This document shows positions 55,080-64,000 of a DNA stretch of 64,000 nt, one piece after another. This DNA comes from Ammoniphilus sp. YIM 78166 (lineage in GTDB: Bacteria > Bacillota > Bacilli > Aneurinibacillales > RAOX-1). The notes below the pieces were generated by a model. The model ran no database searches. It saw only the letters and a program-made list of their open reading frames with translations, and had not been told where the DNA came from. The first letter of the stretch is position 1. Each line of letters opens with the position of its first letter. The stretch lies in contig NZ_SDLR01000001.1 in assembly GCF_004522215.1 (NCBI RefSeq), forward strand, positions 1,160,644-1,224,643, given 5' to 3'. Made by a program: the position numbers and the translations under genes.

Positions 55080-57644
55080 ATGATCCAGCGTAAGCAAGGT
55101 CATCTGTCAGACAAAATGAGGGTAGATGAAGAGCTGAGGAAAAGCGAAGAGAGATATCGTAAATTAGTTGAACTTTCACCGGAGGGAATTGTAGTTCACC
55201 GAGATGGAATTATCCTCTTCGCAAATAAGGCAGCCTTTCAAATCGTAAAAGCCCAACCGAACGATCTTATAGGGAAAAACGTTTATGGTTTTATCCATCC
55301 AGATGAGAGAGGTCATTCAATTGAGAGGATGGCACAACTCAAAACTGACCAAGATTTGCCGCTTGTTGAAAAAAGGCTGTTACAATCTGACGGGAGAATC
55401 ATTTTTACTGAGATCACCTCCATGCAGATGGAGTACGAGGGTAGTCCGGCCGTTCTGACTCTTTTTAGAGACATTACGGACAGGAAAAAAGCAGAAGATG
55501 ACCTCAGGAATCAGGAAGCACTGTACCGTCTACTTACGGAAAACTCCAGCGATATTGTTGCACTGTATGGGCCTGATGGCGAAACCATCTTTGTAAGCCC
55601 CGCTTGCGAAAAGATTCTAGGATATACCCAGCAAGAATATATCGAGCTATCTGTAGTAGAAGCCGTTCATGAAGAAGACCTCATGACTGTCCTTGAGTGT
55701 AGAGCCCAATCTCTTAGCGGCAATTCATCACGTTGTGTTTATCGAAGTAAAAAGAAGAACGGAGAATACATCTGGCTGGAGACCATTACCAACCCTGTTT
55801 TGGGTGAAACGGGCGACATTATTCAAATTCAGGTAACTTCTCGAGATATACACCAACAAAAATTGGCTCAAGATAACTATCAGCTTATTGCCAATAACAT
55901 GACGGACTTAATAGGGATTCTTGATGCTGAAGGGCGTGTAAAATATGCATCTCCTTCCTACCAAACCGTCTTGGGCTATAGTCCGGAAATACTGGAAGGG
56001 AACGCCAATCAGCAATTAGTTCATCATGAGGATAGGGCCCATACACAAGAACAATTTATACGTATGCTCCAAACCAAGACCCCAATATCACTTGAGCTAC
56101 GTTATCAGCATCAATTTGGCCACTATCTGACTCTAGAGGCTACTTTTATACCCGTCTTAGATAAGTCCGGCAGCTTAGAATATGTCTTATCCGTAAGTCG
56201 AGACATTTCTACACGAAAAAAAATGCAGGGAGCCCTTCTCAAAAAAGAAGAAAGTCTTACTCTTGCCCAAAAAGTTTCTGGAATGGGAAGCTGGGATTTA
56301 GATCTTGAGACCGGGGTACTCGAATGGTCGGACCAGGTCTACTGTATTTATGGTTACACCCAAAACCAGATCAAGGTCTCCCCAGACTTATTTTATCAGC
56401 ATCTATACCCAGAAGATCTTGCAACCGTGAATCAAGTCTTTGGATCCCCTCTTCAAGAAGAAAAAACGTACCGTGTAGAGCATCGAATCATTCGTGCAGA
56501 TGGCCAGGTTCGCTGGGTAAGCCAAATGGGAAAAGTTGTACAAAGCAATCCAGGAGTAAGTACTCGTTTCATTGGAACAATTCAGGACGTAACCGAGATC
56601 AAGCATCGACAAGAAGAAATCGAACAGCTTAAAAGGCAAAAGGAGCTTATTCTTCACTCTGCTGGCGACGGTATTTTCGGAGTCGACTTAGAGGAGAATA
56701 TCATCTTTGTCAACCCAGCAGGAGCCACTTTACTTGGATTTGAAGAAGCTGAACTTATTGGGAAATCGCTTAGACATGCATTTGGAAATTCACTGCGTCC
56801 TTCTCTTTTTGATGATAAGATTCGCTATGTAACCGATGAACTCTTTTTTCGTAAAGACGGGACAAGTTTTCCTGCTGAATATGTAAGTTCCCCCATATGG
56901 GAAAATGGAAGGATTTCTGGGGGAGTAGTGGCCTTTAAAGATATTTCAGAGAAAAGAATGGCAGAGGAGTACCTCCTTAAGTCTGAGAAATTAGAGCTGG
57001 CAGGGCAGCTAGCCGCAGGTGTAGCGCATGAGATACGAAATCCGTTGACTTCTATTAAGGGCTTTATACAATTACTAGAAATAGGACTAAGCAAACCTGA
57101 ATACTTTTCCATTATGAGGTCTGAGTTTGAACGAATCGAAGACATCATTAACGAATTTTTAGCTCTATCTAAGCCACAGTCGATATTATTTCAGCCTGAG
57201 CGTATTGATGAATTATTATCGCAAATGATCCAGCTGATGAATAGCCAAGCCATTCTTCATAATGCCGTCATTATTCCTAATATTGATAGAGAGCTACCTT
57301 CAGTCTATTGTGATAAAAACAAGCTAAAACAAGTATTTATTAACGTTATTAAGAATGCGATCGAAGCCACTGAAGAAGGTGGAGTAATCAGGGTAGAAGC
57401 CACCACAAATGATAACCACAGGATTATTGTTCGGATCATTGACTATGGATGCGGAATTCCAGAACATCGATTTAAGAATTTGTTTGAGCCTTTTTATTCC
57501 ACGAAAGAAAAAGGGACAGGGATCGGATTAATGGTCAGCTTTAAGATCATCCAAGAACACCAGGGAAGTATTCAAATTGAAAGTCAAGAGGGAAAAGGAA
57601 CCACGGTTACCATAACTCTTCCTCAATACCACGCAACATATTGA
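55080..57644 (+). CDS. Multi-PAS sensor histidine kinase, sporulation-kinase type
   Basis: 854 residues: five PAS/PAC domains (about 22-135, 140-260, 262-380, 390-515, 520-635), HisKA with the phosphate-accepting His650 in AHEIRNPLTSIKGFIQ, and HATPase with N-box KNAIEATEEGG, G1 DYGCGIPE and G2 GTGIGL. There are no membrane helices, so sensing is cytoplasmic. H-box FIQLLE is like KinA/KinE of the Spo0 phosphorelay. No response-regulator gene adjoins it. ATG 55080 follows AAGGAAGGG. Confidence 0.92.
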   Translation: MIQRKQGHLSDKMRVDEELRKSEERYRKLVELSPEGIVVHRDGIILFANKAAFQIVKAQPNDLIGKNVYGFIHPDERGHSIERMAQLKTDQDLPLVEKRLLQSDGRIIFTEITSMQMEYEGSPAVLTLFRDITDRKKAEDDLRNQEALYRLLTENSSDIVALYGPDGETIFVSPACEKILGYTQQEYIELSVVEAVHEEDLMTVLECRAQSLSGNSSRCVYRSKKKNGEYIWLETITNPVLGETGDIIQIQVTSRDIHQQKLAQDNYQLIANNMTDLIGILDAEGRVKYASPSYQTVLGYSPEILEGNANQQLVHHEDRAHTQEQFIRMLQTKTPISLELRYQHQFGHYLTLEATFIPVLDKSGSLEYVLSVSRDISTRKKMQGALLKKEESLTLAQKVSGMGSWDLDLETGVLEWSDQVYCIYGYTQNQIKVSPDLFYQHLYPEDLATVNQVFGSPLQEEKTYRVEHRIIRADGQVRWVSQMGKVVQSNPGVSTRFIGTIQDVTEIKHRQEEIEQLKRQKELILHSAGDGIFGVDLEENIIFVNPAGATLLGFEEAELIGKSLRHAFGNSLRPSLFDDKIRYVTDELFFRKDGTSFPAEYVSSPIWENGRISGGVVAFKDISEKRMAEEYLLKSEKLELAGQLAAGVAHEIRNPLTSIKGFIQLLEIGLSKPEYFSIMRSEFERIEDIINEFLALSKPQSILFQPERIDELLSQMIQLMNSQAILHNAVIIPNIDRELPSVYCDKNKLKQVFINVIKNAIEATEEGGVIRVEATTNDNHRIIVRIIDYGCGIPEHRFKNLFEPFYSTKEKGTGIGLMVSFKIIQEHQGSIQIESQEGKGTTVTITLPQYHATY

Positions 57645-57647
57645 AAA

Positions 57648-57686
57648 CAGAAGTAGATCTCTTGCATACTAGATCTACTTCTTTTC
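57648..57686. terminator. Bidirectional terminator
   Basis: AGAAGTAGATCT (57649-57660) pairs with AGATCTACTTCT (57671-57682), followed by TTTC. Confidence 0.85.
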
Positions 57687-57698
57687 TTTGCAGTCAAA

Positions 57699-59513
57699 CT
57701 AGCTTCCTAAATACTGGTGTAATCTTAGAGCTAATTGTAGATTCATAAATTGTTCGGCGTCTGTAAGTTCGATAGAGAGAATTTCTTGGATTCGCTTGAG
57801 CCGGTAGTTTAAAGTATTGGTATGGATATGAAGAGATTCGGCTGCTTCCTTTGAATTTTGATTATGTTCCAAATAAACGAGCAGGGTTGGGAGCAATTCT
57901 CTTTTCCGTTGAGCTTCATACTCCAATAAAGGACCTAGAGTTTCTTGAATAAAATCCATTAATTCGTCCTCTGAGTTTTGCAGGAGCAGCCGTTGCACTC
58001 CTAGTTCCGAATAACTAATTACATTCTTGTTTAAGTTGTAGGTACGTAATAACTGCAAGCCTCTCTGGGCTTCTTGGGCAGATTTCCCTACATGGACCAA
58101 CCCGTTTTTTGCTCTTCCCAAGGCGATAAGAACCGTAGGCTTCTCGTTTCTCTTCAAGACTTCCTGCTGAAACTGATGTGCGAGTTCCATGATTTGCTGA
58201 GTATGGTAACTACCCGTCCTTTGATTAGAAAAAGACAACAGTAGTATAATCTGCTCATGCTTGGTGACAACCATACTATGCGGATAACTTTCGAGAAAGA
58301 TGCGGTTGGCTAGGTCAATGAGGTGGCGCTTCATATCGATATGGAGAGGTTGAATCTGGATCACCGTCACTAGATAGTTTCGGTTAGGATCAAGATCTAA
58401 GAGCTTAGCTTGCTGAATTAAGGACTCGTCTACCTTTCCAGTAAATAACCCCTCAATAAACTCTCCTTTTAATCGTTGTTGTGTTTCAAATATCTGCTGA
58501 CTCTTCATCAGCTCCAGAGAGATCACCGTACATGCATGTTCTAAAGCGGAAATATCGACTTCATTTATCGACTGAACAGATAGAACAACTAAAAATCCCA
58601 GAAAGTTCATCTTAGAACCTAGAGGCAAACTTACCATGTGGTGGGGCAAACCGTTTATCTCACAATCTTGAAGTTTATAAGCAAGCTCTTGAAAATCTGA
58701 GGATGCAAAAGCAACCCCTTTTATTTTGCTGACGTCCGTTTCTGATAATGGATCGCGGCTGGATGACTCAATAAGATCTCCCCATTCATTAAACAGAAGA
58801 ATTTGATCCCCAAACATGGTATTGAGGTAGTGAAGGATGGAAGACAAGCCTTCCCCTCGTAAGACAAGATTAGCTAAGTGCCCATGGATGGCAACGGAAC
58901 GCGAAAGCATTTCGTTCTGTTTGGTTATGGTATAGTTTGAATTCTCTAATTGGCGAACCGTTTGCTGTTTCTCCTTGTAAAGCCTCGCTTTTTCAATAGC
59001 TACTGCGGCTTGATGGGATATGGCTTTTACTAAATTAATATCATCAAGGGAAAAATGCAGATCAGGTTGAAAAGAGTCTAACGTAATCACGCCAATACAG
59101 TCGCCTTTACTAATGATAGGGGCACAAATAGCTGACTGCGGATTGATGGGAATGGATGATTCCATCAAATTTAAGTTTTGAGGGGCAAGAGTGGAGGTTG
59201 TTCTCGCAACTTCCTCCGGGTTCTCAAAGATTAGACACTGTCGAGCTGAAAAAGCAAGACCTGTCATGGATTCTCCGGGCTTTAATCTTACCTGCTCCAC
59301 AATCTTGGAATCAAACCCTTGTGCAGATTTAGCAACTAAACAATCCTGTATCGGGTCATAAAGAAACAGGACACCTCCATCAGCCGCATCTACAACAGAA
59401 ACGGTTGCTTGCATGATGGAATCCATAATCGTATCGATGTCTAATGAGCTGTTCAGTACATTGGAAACTTCAATTAAAGACTGCAACTGCCTATGGCTAA
59501 GTAACTCACTCAT
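57699..59513 (-). CDS. GAF-PucR/CdaR-type transcriptional regulator
   Basis: 604 residues. An N-terminal GAF domain (about 12-170) contains SAICAPIISKGDCIGVITLDS; then a coiled-coil linker, a middle region and the PucR-type C-terminal HTH, with EAAESLHIHTNTLNYRLKRI. Proteins of this type activate purine, sugar-acid or amide catabolic genes. It is divergently placed to the AbgT transporter, with the M20 amidohydrolase in between, so it probably controls that cluster. A ten-base hairpin covers its ribosome site. ATG 59513 is chosen; the TTG at 59525 lies in the hairpin. Confidence 0.85.
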   Translation of the reverse strand: MSELLSHRQLQSLIEVSNVLNSSLDIDTIMDSIMQATVSVVDAADGGVLFLYDPIQDCLVAKSAQGFDSKIVEQVRLKPGESMTGLAFSARQCLIFENPEEVARTTSTLAPQNLNLMESSIPINPQSAICAPIISKGDCIGVITLDSFQPDLHFSLDDINLVKAISHQAAVAIEKARLYKEKQQTVRQLENSNYTITKQNEMLSRSVAIHGHLANLVLRGEGLSSILHYLNTMFGDQILLFNEWGDLIESSSRDPLSETDVSKIKGVAFASSDFQELAYKLQDCEINGLPHHMVSLPLGSKMNFLGFLVVLSVQSINEVDISALEHACTVISLELMKSQQIFETQQRLKGEFIEGLFTGKVDESLIQQAKLLDLDPNRNYLVTVIQIQPLHIDMKRHLIDLANRIFLESYPHSMVVTKHEQIILLLSFSNQRTGSYHTQQIMELAHQFQQEVLKRNEKPTVLIALGRAKNGLVHVGKSAQEAQRGLQLLRTYNLNKNVISYSELGVQRLLLQNSEDELMDFIQETLGPLLEYEAQRKRELLPTLLVYLEHNQNSKEAAESLHIHTNTLNYRLKRIQEILSIELTDAEQFMNLQLALRLHQYLGS

Positions 59514-59523
59514 AAATAAAATC

Positions 59524-59548
59524 AACCCTAATCCAATAGATTAGGGTT
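59524..59548 (-). promoter_or_regulatory. Perfect hairpin sequestering the regulator's ribosome site
   Basis: AACCCTAATC-CAATA-GATTAGGGTT is a ten-base perfect stem with a five-base loop; on the minus strand it includes AGGG, the only Shine-Dalgarno-like sequence before ATG 59513. Opening it would be needed for translation. No T run follows. Confidence 0.55.
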
Positions 59549-59561
59549 ATTTTATCGTATA

Positions 59562-60773
59562 TTAATTTACAGAAGCAACTGCAGCTTTCGAATCTTTCTC
59601 ATGTAGGTAGTTCACAGCTGCCGTGATTAACACTTTCGCCGCAGTGAGCATGGCTTGTTCATCAATATCAAATTTAGGATGATGATGAGGATAAGTTGCC
59701 CCTTTATCCGGATTGCCGGCACCCGTGAAAAAGAAGGTGCCTGGCACCTTTTGTAAATAATAGGCAAAATCTTCTCCGCCCATAATCGGTTCCATTTCTT
59801 TCACATGCTCGGCAGGCACGACTTGCGCAGCGCTTCTGGCAAGCAATGCCGTTTCTTCCGGATGATTGCATACAGCCGGATAACCCTTATCGTATACAAA
59901 AGTATACTGGGCACCAGCACCTTCACATGTTGTTTTAATTACTCTTTCCATCTCTTGTATAATCAGGTCTTGGACCTCTGGATCAAAGGTTCGAACGGTT
60001 CCAATAATGCTTGCCGAATCGGCAATAACGTTAAAAGCATCTCCAGCATGGAAGGAAGCTACCGTTAATACCGCAGGCTTCAGAGGATTTATGCGGCGGC
60101 TGATAATCTGCTGAAGGTTCTGAACCAATGCAGTACCCACAACAATCGAATCAATTGTCTCATGGGGAGCAGCGCCATGACCACCTCTTCCCTTAATTTC
60201 AATGGTGAATTTATCGGCAGCAGCCATAATAGGTCCGGTTCGATAGCCAATTTCACCCACAGGATGAGAGGACCATAAGTGAGTGCCAAAAATAGCATCA
60301 ACACCATCTAAACATCCATCTTCAATCATAGGAAGAGCGCCGCCAGGTGCAATTTCTTCTGCAAACTGGTGAATCAAGACAACATTCCCATGAAGCTCTT
60401 CCTTGTTTTCGACAAGGACTTTGGCTACAGCAAGTAGAGTGGCTGTATGAGCATCATGTCCGCAAGCATGCATCACCCCAGGAACTTGGGATTTATAATC
60501 AACATCTTTTTCGTCTTGAATGGCTAGTGCGTCAAAGTCGGCGCGGATCCCTACGGTTTTCCCCGGCTTCCCTCCGCGAATAATGCCGACAACACCTCTA
60601 CCCCCAACACCGGTACGAACTTCAACTCCCAATTGAGTGAGATATTCTGCAATCGTTGCAGGTGTTTTTTCTTCCATAAAAGATAATTCAGGATTCATAT
60701 GAAAATGTCGACGCCATTGAACCATTTCAGGAAACAACTCGGATAATCGACGATACATGGATTCAAACATCAT
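59562..60773 (-). CDS. M20 family amidohydrolase (N-acyl amino acid / aminobenzoyl-glutamate type)
   Basis: 403 residues. Zn ligands are in MHACGHDAHTATLL, the Glu pair in HQFAEEIAPGGA, and the C-terminal MGGEDFAYYLQKVPG gives the last ligand region; GRGGHGAAPHETIDSI is the dimerisation domain. The M20D family hydrolyses N-acyl amino acids, hippurate or p-aminobenzoyl-glutamate; the neighbouring AbgT transporter favours the last type, but this is inference. ATG 60773 follows GGGAGG at seven bases; the TTG at 60788 is earlier. Confidence 0.9.
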   Translation of the reverse strand: MMFESMYRRLSELFPEMVQWRRHFHMNPELSFMEEKTPATIAEYLTQLGVEVRTGVGGRGVVGIIRGGKPGKTVGIRADFDALAIQDEKDVDYKSQVPGVMHACGHDAHTATLLAVAKVLVENKEELHGNVVLIHQFAEEIAPGGALPMIEDGCLDGVDAIFGTHLWSSHPVGEIGYRTGPIMAAADKFTIEIKGRGGHGAAPHETIDSIVVGTALVQNLQQIISRRINPLKPAVLTVASFHAGDAFNVIADSASIIGTVRTFDPEVQDLIIQEMERVIKTTCEGAGAQYTFVYDKGYPAVCNHPEETALLARSAAQVVPAEHVKEMEPIMGGEDFAYYLQKVPGTFFFTGAGNPDKGATYPHHHPKFDIDEQAMLTAAKVLITAAVNYLHEKDSKAAVASVN

Positions 60774-61026
60774 TTCTATTCCTCCCAACCGTATTTACAG
60801 AATAATTATACATTGAAATAATATGAGATCTATGTAATCCAAAACAAAAAATAAGTGATGTTTTTGGTCTAATCTACAAAAACTAAGAAGAACTAATGTC
60901 TTTTGTTTAAACACACAAAAAATCTGTTCATTTTTTCAGATTGCTGCACATAGCAACTTCACTTGATATGACTATAATTATAAACAAGTTTGAAAATTTG
61001 AAAACATAAAAAAAGGGGGAGCGCAT
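60774..61026. promoter_or_regulatory. Divergent promoter region with operator-like dyad
   Basis: TTGCT-GCACAT-AGCAA (60941-60956) is an inverted repeat next to TATAAT (60973-60978), which would be the -10 of abgT with a weak -35. It is a candidate site for the PucR-type regulator. GTTTAAAC occurs at 60905-60912. No gene is found in the spacer. Confidence 0.45.
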
Positions 61027-62586
61027 ATGTCCTTGGCGAAAAAACAAGACGTGCCACCAGTAAATCAAAAGACAAAAGCGCCGGCAAAAAACACTTTGCT
61101 CAACCGGATGCTGGATGTTGTAGAACGAGTCGGAAACAAGCTTCCTGACCCAGTTACATTATTTATTATCTTTGCCATTATTGTAGTTATTGCTTCTCAT
61201 TTTGCAGCATCCGCGGGAGTAGAAGTCACTCATCCTTCCACAGGAGATTCCGTAAAAGCGGTTAGTTTGTTAACAGCGGAAGGGCTTCAAAACATTATGA
61301 CGAAAATGGTGAAGAACTTTGCCGAGTTTCCACCTCTAGGACTAGTACTTGTTACCATGATTGGGGTTGGACTTGCTGAGGGAGTTGGACTCATCTCTGC
61401 CTTGCTCAAAAAGGTCGTATTGGGCGCTCCTAAATCCATGATCACCGTATCTATCGTTATTGCTGGTATCTTGGCTAATATGGCGGGAGATGCTGGATTC
61501 ATCGTATTACCTCCTATTGCAGCCCTCGTGTTTATGAGTGTAGGAAGACACCCAATTGCAGGAATGGTAGCGGCCTATGCAGCGGTCGCTGGCGGATTTA
61601 GTGCGAATCTGATCGTTAACATGCTTGATGCGTTATTGGCTGGATTTACCCAGGGAGCAGCACAGATTGTTGACCCGAACTTTATTGCTAACCCGGCCAT
61701 GAACTGGTATTTCTTAGCCGCTTCGGCGTTTATCATCGTACCTTTAGCTATTTGGATTACCGATAAAGTAGTAGAGCCAAGACTTCCTGAATACACAGGT
61801 CCAAAGATGAAGATGGACAAACTGTCCGATGCCGAAAATCGTGGATTAAAGTGGGCAGGAGCGGCTGCACTTGTGTTTATTTCTATAATTGCTCTATTAA
61901 TTGTACCAAGTGACGCTCCACTTCGCGGCGAAAACGGAGCGATTATTATCTCTCCATTCATGAGCTCGCTGGTTCCGATTATTATGGGATTATTCTTATT
62001 CCCTGCCATCGCTTATGGGATTGTAACCAAGGGTATCCGTTCCGATAAAGACGTAGCGGATGGTATGGCTAAGGCGATGAGCGCGATGGGAATGTATATC
62101 ATACTAGCCTTCTTCGCCGCTCAATTTATTGCCTATTTTAACTGGAGTAACCTTGGCGTGATCATGGCTATTTCCGGAGCTGACTTCTTAAAGGGAATTG
62201 GATTGACAGGCTTGCCGTTGCTTGTTGGATTTATTATCATTAGTGCCGGATTGAACTTGTTTATCGGAAGTGCTTCGGCAAAGTGGGCGATCCTTGGACC
62301 GGTGTTTGTTCCCATGTTCATGCTCCTAGGTTATGATCCAGCCTTTACACAATTGGCCTACCGCATAGGGGACTCTATTACCAATCCAATTACACCGATG
62401 TTCGCTTATTTTGCCATCCTATTAGCCCTGGCAAAAACATACGACAAGAACATGGGATTAGGCTCGTTAATTGCGGTTATGCTTCCATATACCTTGATTT
62501 TCGGTGCAGCATGGATTTTATTCTTCATCATTTGGTTTTTCCTTGGCTTGCCGCTTGGACCAGGTTCCGGCATTTATTTGCCATAA
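61027..62586 (+). CDS. AbgT-family transporter
   Basis: 519 residues, about 11-13 membrane segments. LLNRMLDVVERVGNKLPDPVTLFII at the start and GDAGFIVLPPIAALVF, PITPMFAYFAILLALAK toward the end are AbgT motifs. Founding members import p-aminobenzoyl-glutamate; others export sulphonamides. Here it lies between M20 hydrolases, so uptake of an acylated amino acid seems likeliest. AGGGGGAG precedes ATG 61027. Confidence 0.9.
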   Translation: MSLAKKQDVPPVNQKTKAPAKNTLLNRMLDVVERVGNKLPDPVTLFIIFAIIVVIASHFAASAGVEVTHPSTGDSVKAVSLLTAEGLQNIMTKMVKNFAEFPPLGLVLVTMIGVGLAEGVGLISALLKKVVLGAPKSMITVSIVIAGILANMAGDAGFIVLPPIAALVFMSVGRHPIAGMVAAYAAVAGGFSANLIVNMLDALLAGFTQGAAQIVDPNFIANPAMNWYFLAASAFIIVPLAIWITDKVVEPRLPEYTGPKMKMDKLSDAENRGLKWAGAAALVFISIIALLIVPSDAPLRGENGAIIISPFMSSLVPIIMGLFLFPAIAYGIVTKGIRSDKDVADGMAKAMSAMGMYIILAFFAAQFIAYFNWSNLGVIMAISGADFLKGIGLTGLPLLVGFIIISAGLNLFIGSASAKWAILGPVFVPMFMLLGYDPAFTQLAYRIGDSITNPITPMFAYFAILLALAKTYDKNMGLGSLIAVMLPYTLIFGAAWILFFIIWFFLGLPLGPGSGIYLP

Positions 62587-62631
62587 GGTGATAGGAGATT
62601 AGAGAGAGTTAGAAAATTGGAGGTGGAGAGG

Positions 62632-63927
62632 TTGAACGTTTTTTCTAAAGAGAGATTACTAAAAGATGTAATGCAATGCTCCAAAATAGAAGGTATCGAT
62701 CCTTTGGACGTAGCGGAGCGATTATCAAAAATGGCAGCGATTGGAGTGACCCCGGAAGGCGGAATTACACGGTACCCTTATACGAAGGAAGAAAGAGAAG
62801 TAAAAGAAGTCTTTAGGGGCTGGATGGAGTCCATTGGGCTTGAGGTACATGTTGATCCAATAGGCAACTTGTTCGGACGATTGATAGGTGAAAACCCTGA
62901 GCTTCCCGTGGTGATGACTGGGTCACACCTGGATACTGTCCCCAATGGAGGAGCCTTTGATGGAGCCCTTGGGTGCTTAAGCAGTCTAATGGCTATCGAA
63001 GCCATCATTAAGCAAGGTTTGAAGCCTCAGCGCACGATCGAATTAGCTGTATTTGTAGATGAAGAGGGCGCACGATTCAAAAATGGAATATTCGGTAGCC
63101 GAGCTATGATGGGAGAGGTTACAGCGGAGCAATTAAAGAACTTTTCTGACGCTGATGGCATTACCCTTGAAGAGGCTATGAAAGAACAAGGATATTTACC
63201 TGGACAAATCCTCCTGGGGAAACGTCGAGCTGAAGATATCTTTGCCTTCTTGGAGCTTCATATTGAACAGGGAAAAATTCTCGAAAATGAAGAAAAAAAC
63301 ATCGGGATCGTGAACGGAATAGCGGGACCTTCCTGGAGAACCTTTACCTTCCTTGGAAACACCGACCACGCGGGGAACACCCCTATGCATATGAGAAAAG
63401 ATACAGTAACCGCTGCAGCTGAATTCATACTCGGTGTGGAAAAGCTTCCCCGGACGTTTAGTCCGACCGCTGTTGCTACCGTAGGGAGGATGAATGTATT
63501 CCCTAATGGAACGAATATCATTGCGGGAAAAACCGAAGTCGTTGTTGATGCTAGAGACATACATGTTGACAAGAGGGATGAATTGCTTGAGGCGATCACC
63601 CAACTCGCCCATGAAATTGCCCAAGCAAGAGAGTTAGAAGTCAAGGTAGAAAGTGGCATATCCATTCCACCAGTGATGGTGCCCGACTCGATTCAAAGCA
63701 TGATTGCTCGGGCAGCAGAGCGCCATGGACTTTCTACTCGAACGTTGCCAAGCGGCGCAGGTCATGATGCTATGATTCTTGGCAAGTATGTTCCCTCAGG
63801 CATGATCTTTGTGCCAAGCCATAAAGGAAAAAGCCATTCTCCAGAAGAGTGGACTTCCTTGCCAGATTGCGTGAATGGAATAGTAGTGATGAAAGAGGTC
63901 TTGTTTGAGTTAGCGAATCAGAATTAA
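62632..63927 (+). CDS. Zn-dependent M20 amidase, hydantoinase/carbamoylase family
   Basis: 431 residues. TGSHLDTVPNGGAFDGALG and EEGARFKNGIFGSRAM hold the metal ligands; LHIEQGKILE and GNTDHAGNTPMHMRKD follow; GAGHDAMILGKY and SHSPEEWT complete the family pattern. It resembles N-carbamoyl-L-amino acid hydrolase and allantoate amidohydrolase (AllC/AmaB); the ureide or carbamoyl substrate is not decided. TTG 62632, seven bases after GGAGGT, is the likely start. Transcribed with the AbgT gene 45 bases upstream. The last 73 bases of the window hold nothing recognised. Confidence 0.88.
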   Translation: MNVFSKERLLKDVMQCSKIEGIDPLDVAERLSKMAAIGVTPEGGITRYPYTKEEREVKEVFRGWMESIGLEVHVDPIGNLFGRLIGENPELPVVMTGSHLDTVPNGGAFDGALGCLSSLMAIEAIIKQGLKPQRTIELAVFVDEEGARFKNGIFGSRAMMGEVTAEQLKNFSDADGITLEEAMKEQGYLPGQILLGKRRAEDIFAFLELHIEQGKILENEEKNIGIVNGIAGPSWRTFTFLGNTDHAGNTPMHMRKDTVTAAAEFILGVEKLPRTFSPTAVATVGRMNVFPNGTNIIAGKTEVVVDARDIHVDKRDELLEAITQLAHEIAQARELEVKVESGISIPPVMVPDSIQSMIARAAERHGLSTRTLPSGAGHDAMILGKYVPSGMIFVPSHKGKSHSPEEWTSLPDCVNGIVVMKEVLFELANQN

Positions 63928-64000
63928 ATTTAGCAAGTGAAAAAACCGATCCTATCAAGTTAGAGGGCACTGAAAAACTTGCGTTTTTAGAAATATAAGT

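Noticed and set aside
60840..61020. TnrA/GlnR box upstream of the AbgT transporter
   Set aside because: GTTTAAAC and similar A/T dyads occur, but none fits TGTNAN7TNACA.
1..64000. CRISPR arrays, insertion sequences, prophage genes
   Set aside because: No regularly spaced repeats with spacers, no transposase or phage structural genes were recognised.

Overview
The window is a chromosomal segment of an endospore-forming Bacillota, order Bacillales. The evidence is strong Shine-Dalgarno sites, B. subtilis-like gene content (CdaS, Spo0E phosphatases, YjcZ and GerPA-type spore proteins, a YIEGIA pair, the nas genes) and moderate GC. An oxalate/formate-type antiporter together with nitrate, xanthine-dehydrogenase-like and carbamoyl/acyl amino-acid genes points to a Paenibacillaceae/Aneurinibacillus-group soil bacterium such as Ammoniphilus. 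That genus is a guess. I see no prophage, insertion sequence or CRISPR array.

Layout. 1-3750: tail of an ArsC/Spx-like protein, an FMN-binding split-barrel protein, a stand-alone flavokinase, a DHBP-synthase paralogue that has lost catalytic residues, a CaiB-type CoA-transferase with a frameshifted C-terminus, and a 5TM receptor-like protein. 3840-7620: chemoreceptor, HPP membrane protein, very small proteins, and a PAS protein overlapping a Spo0E domain. 7840-12450: two NlpC/P60 proteins, one with a 321-bp internal repeat, and a betaine-aldehyde-type dehydrogenase. 12530-14690: HD protein, oxidoreductase relic, small proteins, lipoprotein, ribbon-helix-helix protein. 14840-18630: TetR, membrane fusion protein, ABC-2 permease and SDR operon with no ATPase gene. 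18690-20060: GerPA-like protein and the YIEGIA pair. 20250-26050: three-subunit molybdenum hydroxylase and a large catalase. 26190-31450: polyglutamine protein, DinG-like helicase, MFS exporter with a candidate leader peptide, PrcB-like secreted protein. 31450-36080: small flavoprotein, CDF transporter, GNAT, HPr-like protein lacking the active-site His, and a DsbA/FrnE-type protein whose first active-site Cys codon is UGA followed by a SECIS-like hairpin. 36220-38820: permease, sporulation diadenylate cyclase, MarR. 38890-44675: nitrate/nitrite assimilation operon behind a TnrA/GlnR box. 44920-48720: NlpC/P60 protein, DUF2243-CtaG pair, three tRNAs, dienelactone hydrolase, GNAT. 48770-54660: OFA antiporter, glutamate dehydrogenase, four YjcZ-type miniproteins, Dabb, DUF3231 and Spo0E proteins. 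55080-63930: multi-PAS histidine kinase, then a GAF/PucR-type regulator, an M20 amidohydrolase, an AbgT transporter and an M20 carbamoylase.

Two themes link many genes. The first is nitrogen scavenging: nitrate/nitrite reductases with siroheme methyltransferase, molybdenum hydroxylase, glutamate dehydrogenase, and uptake with hydrolysis of acylated or carbamoylated amino acids. The second is sporulation and the cell surface: PAS kinase, two Spo0E phosphatases, CdaS, YjcZ/GerPA proteins, NlpC/P60 enzymes.

The observation I would check first is the UGA-containing thiol oxidoreductase at 35382-36077, a candidate selenoprotein. After that come the ErmA-like leader peptide before the MFS exporter and the catalytically degraded RibB paralogue.
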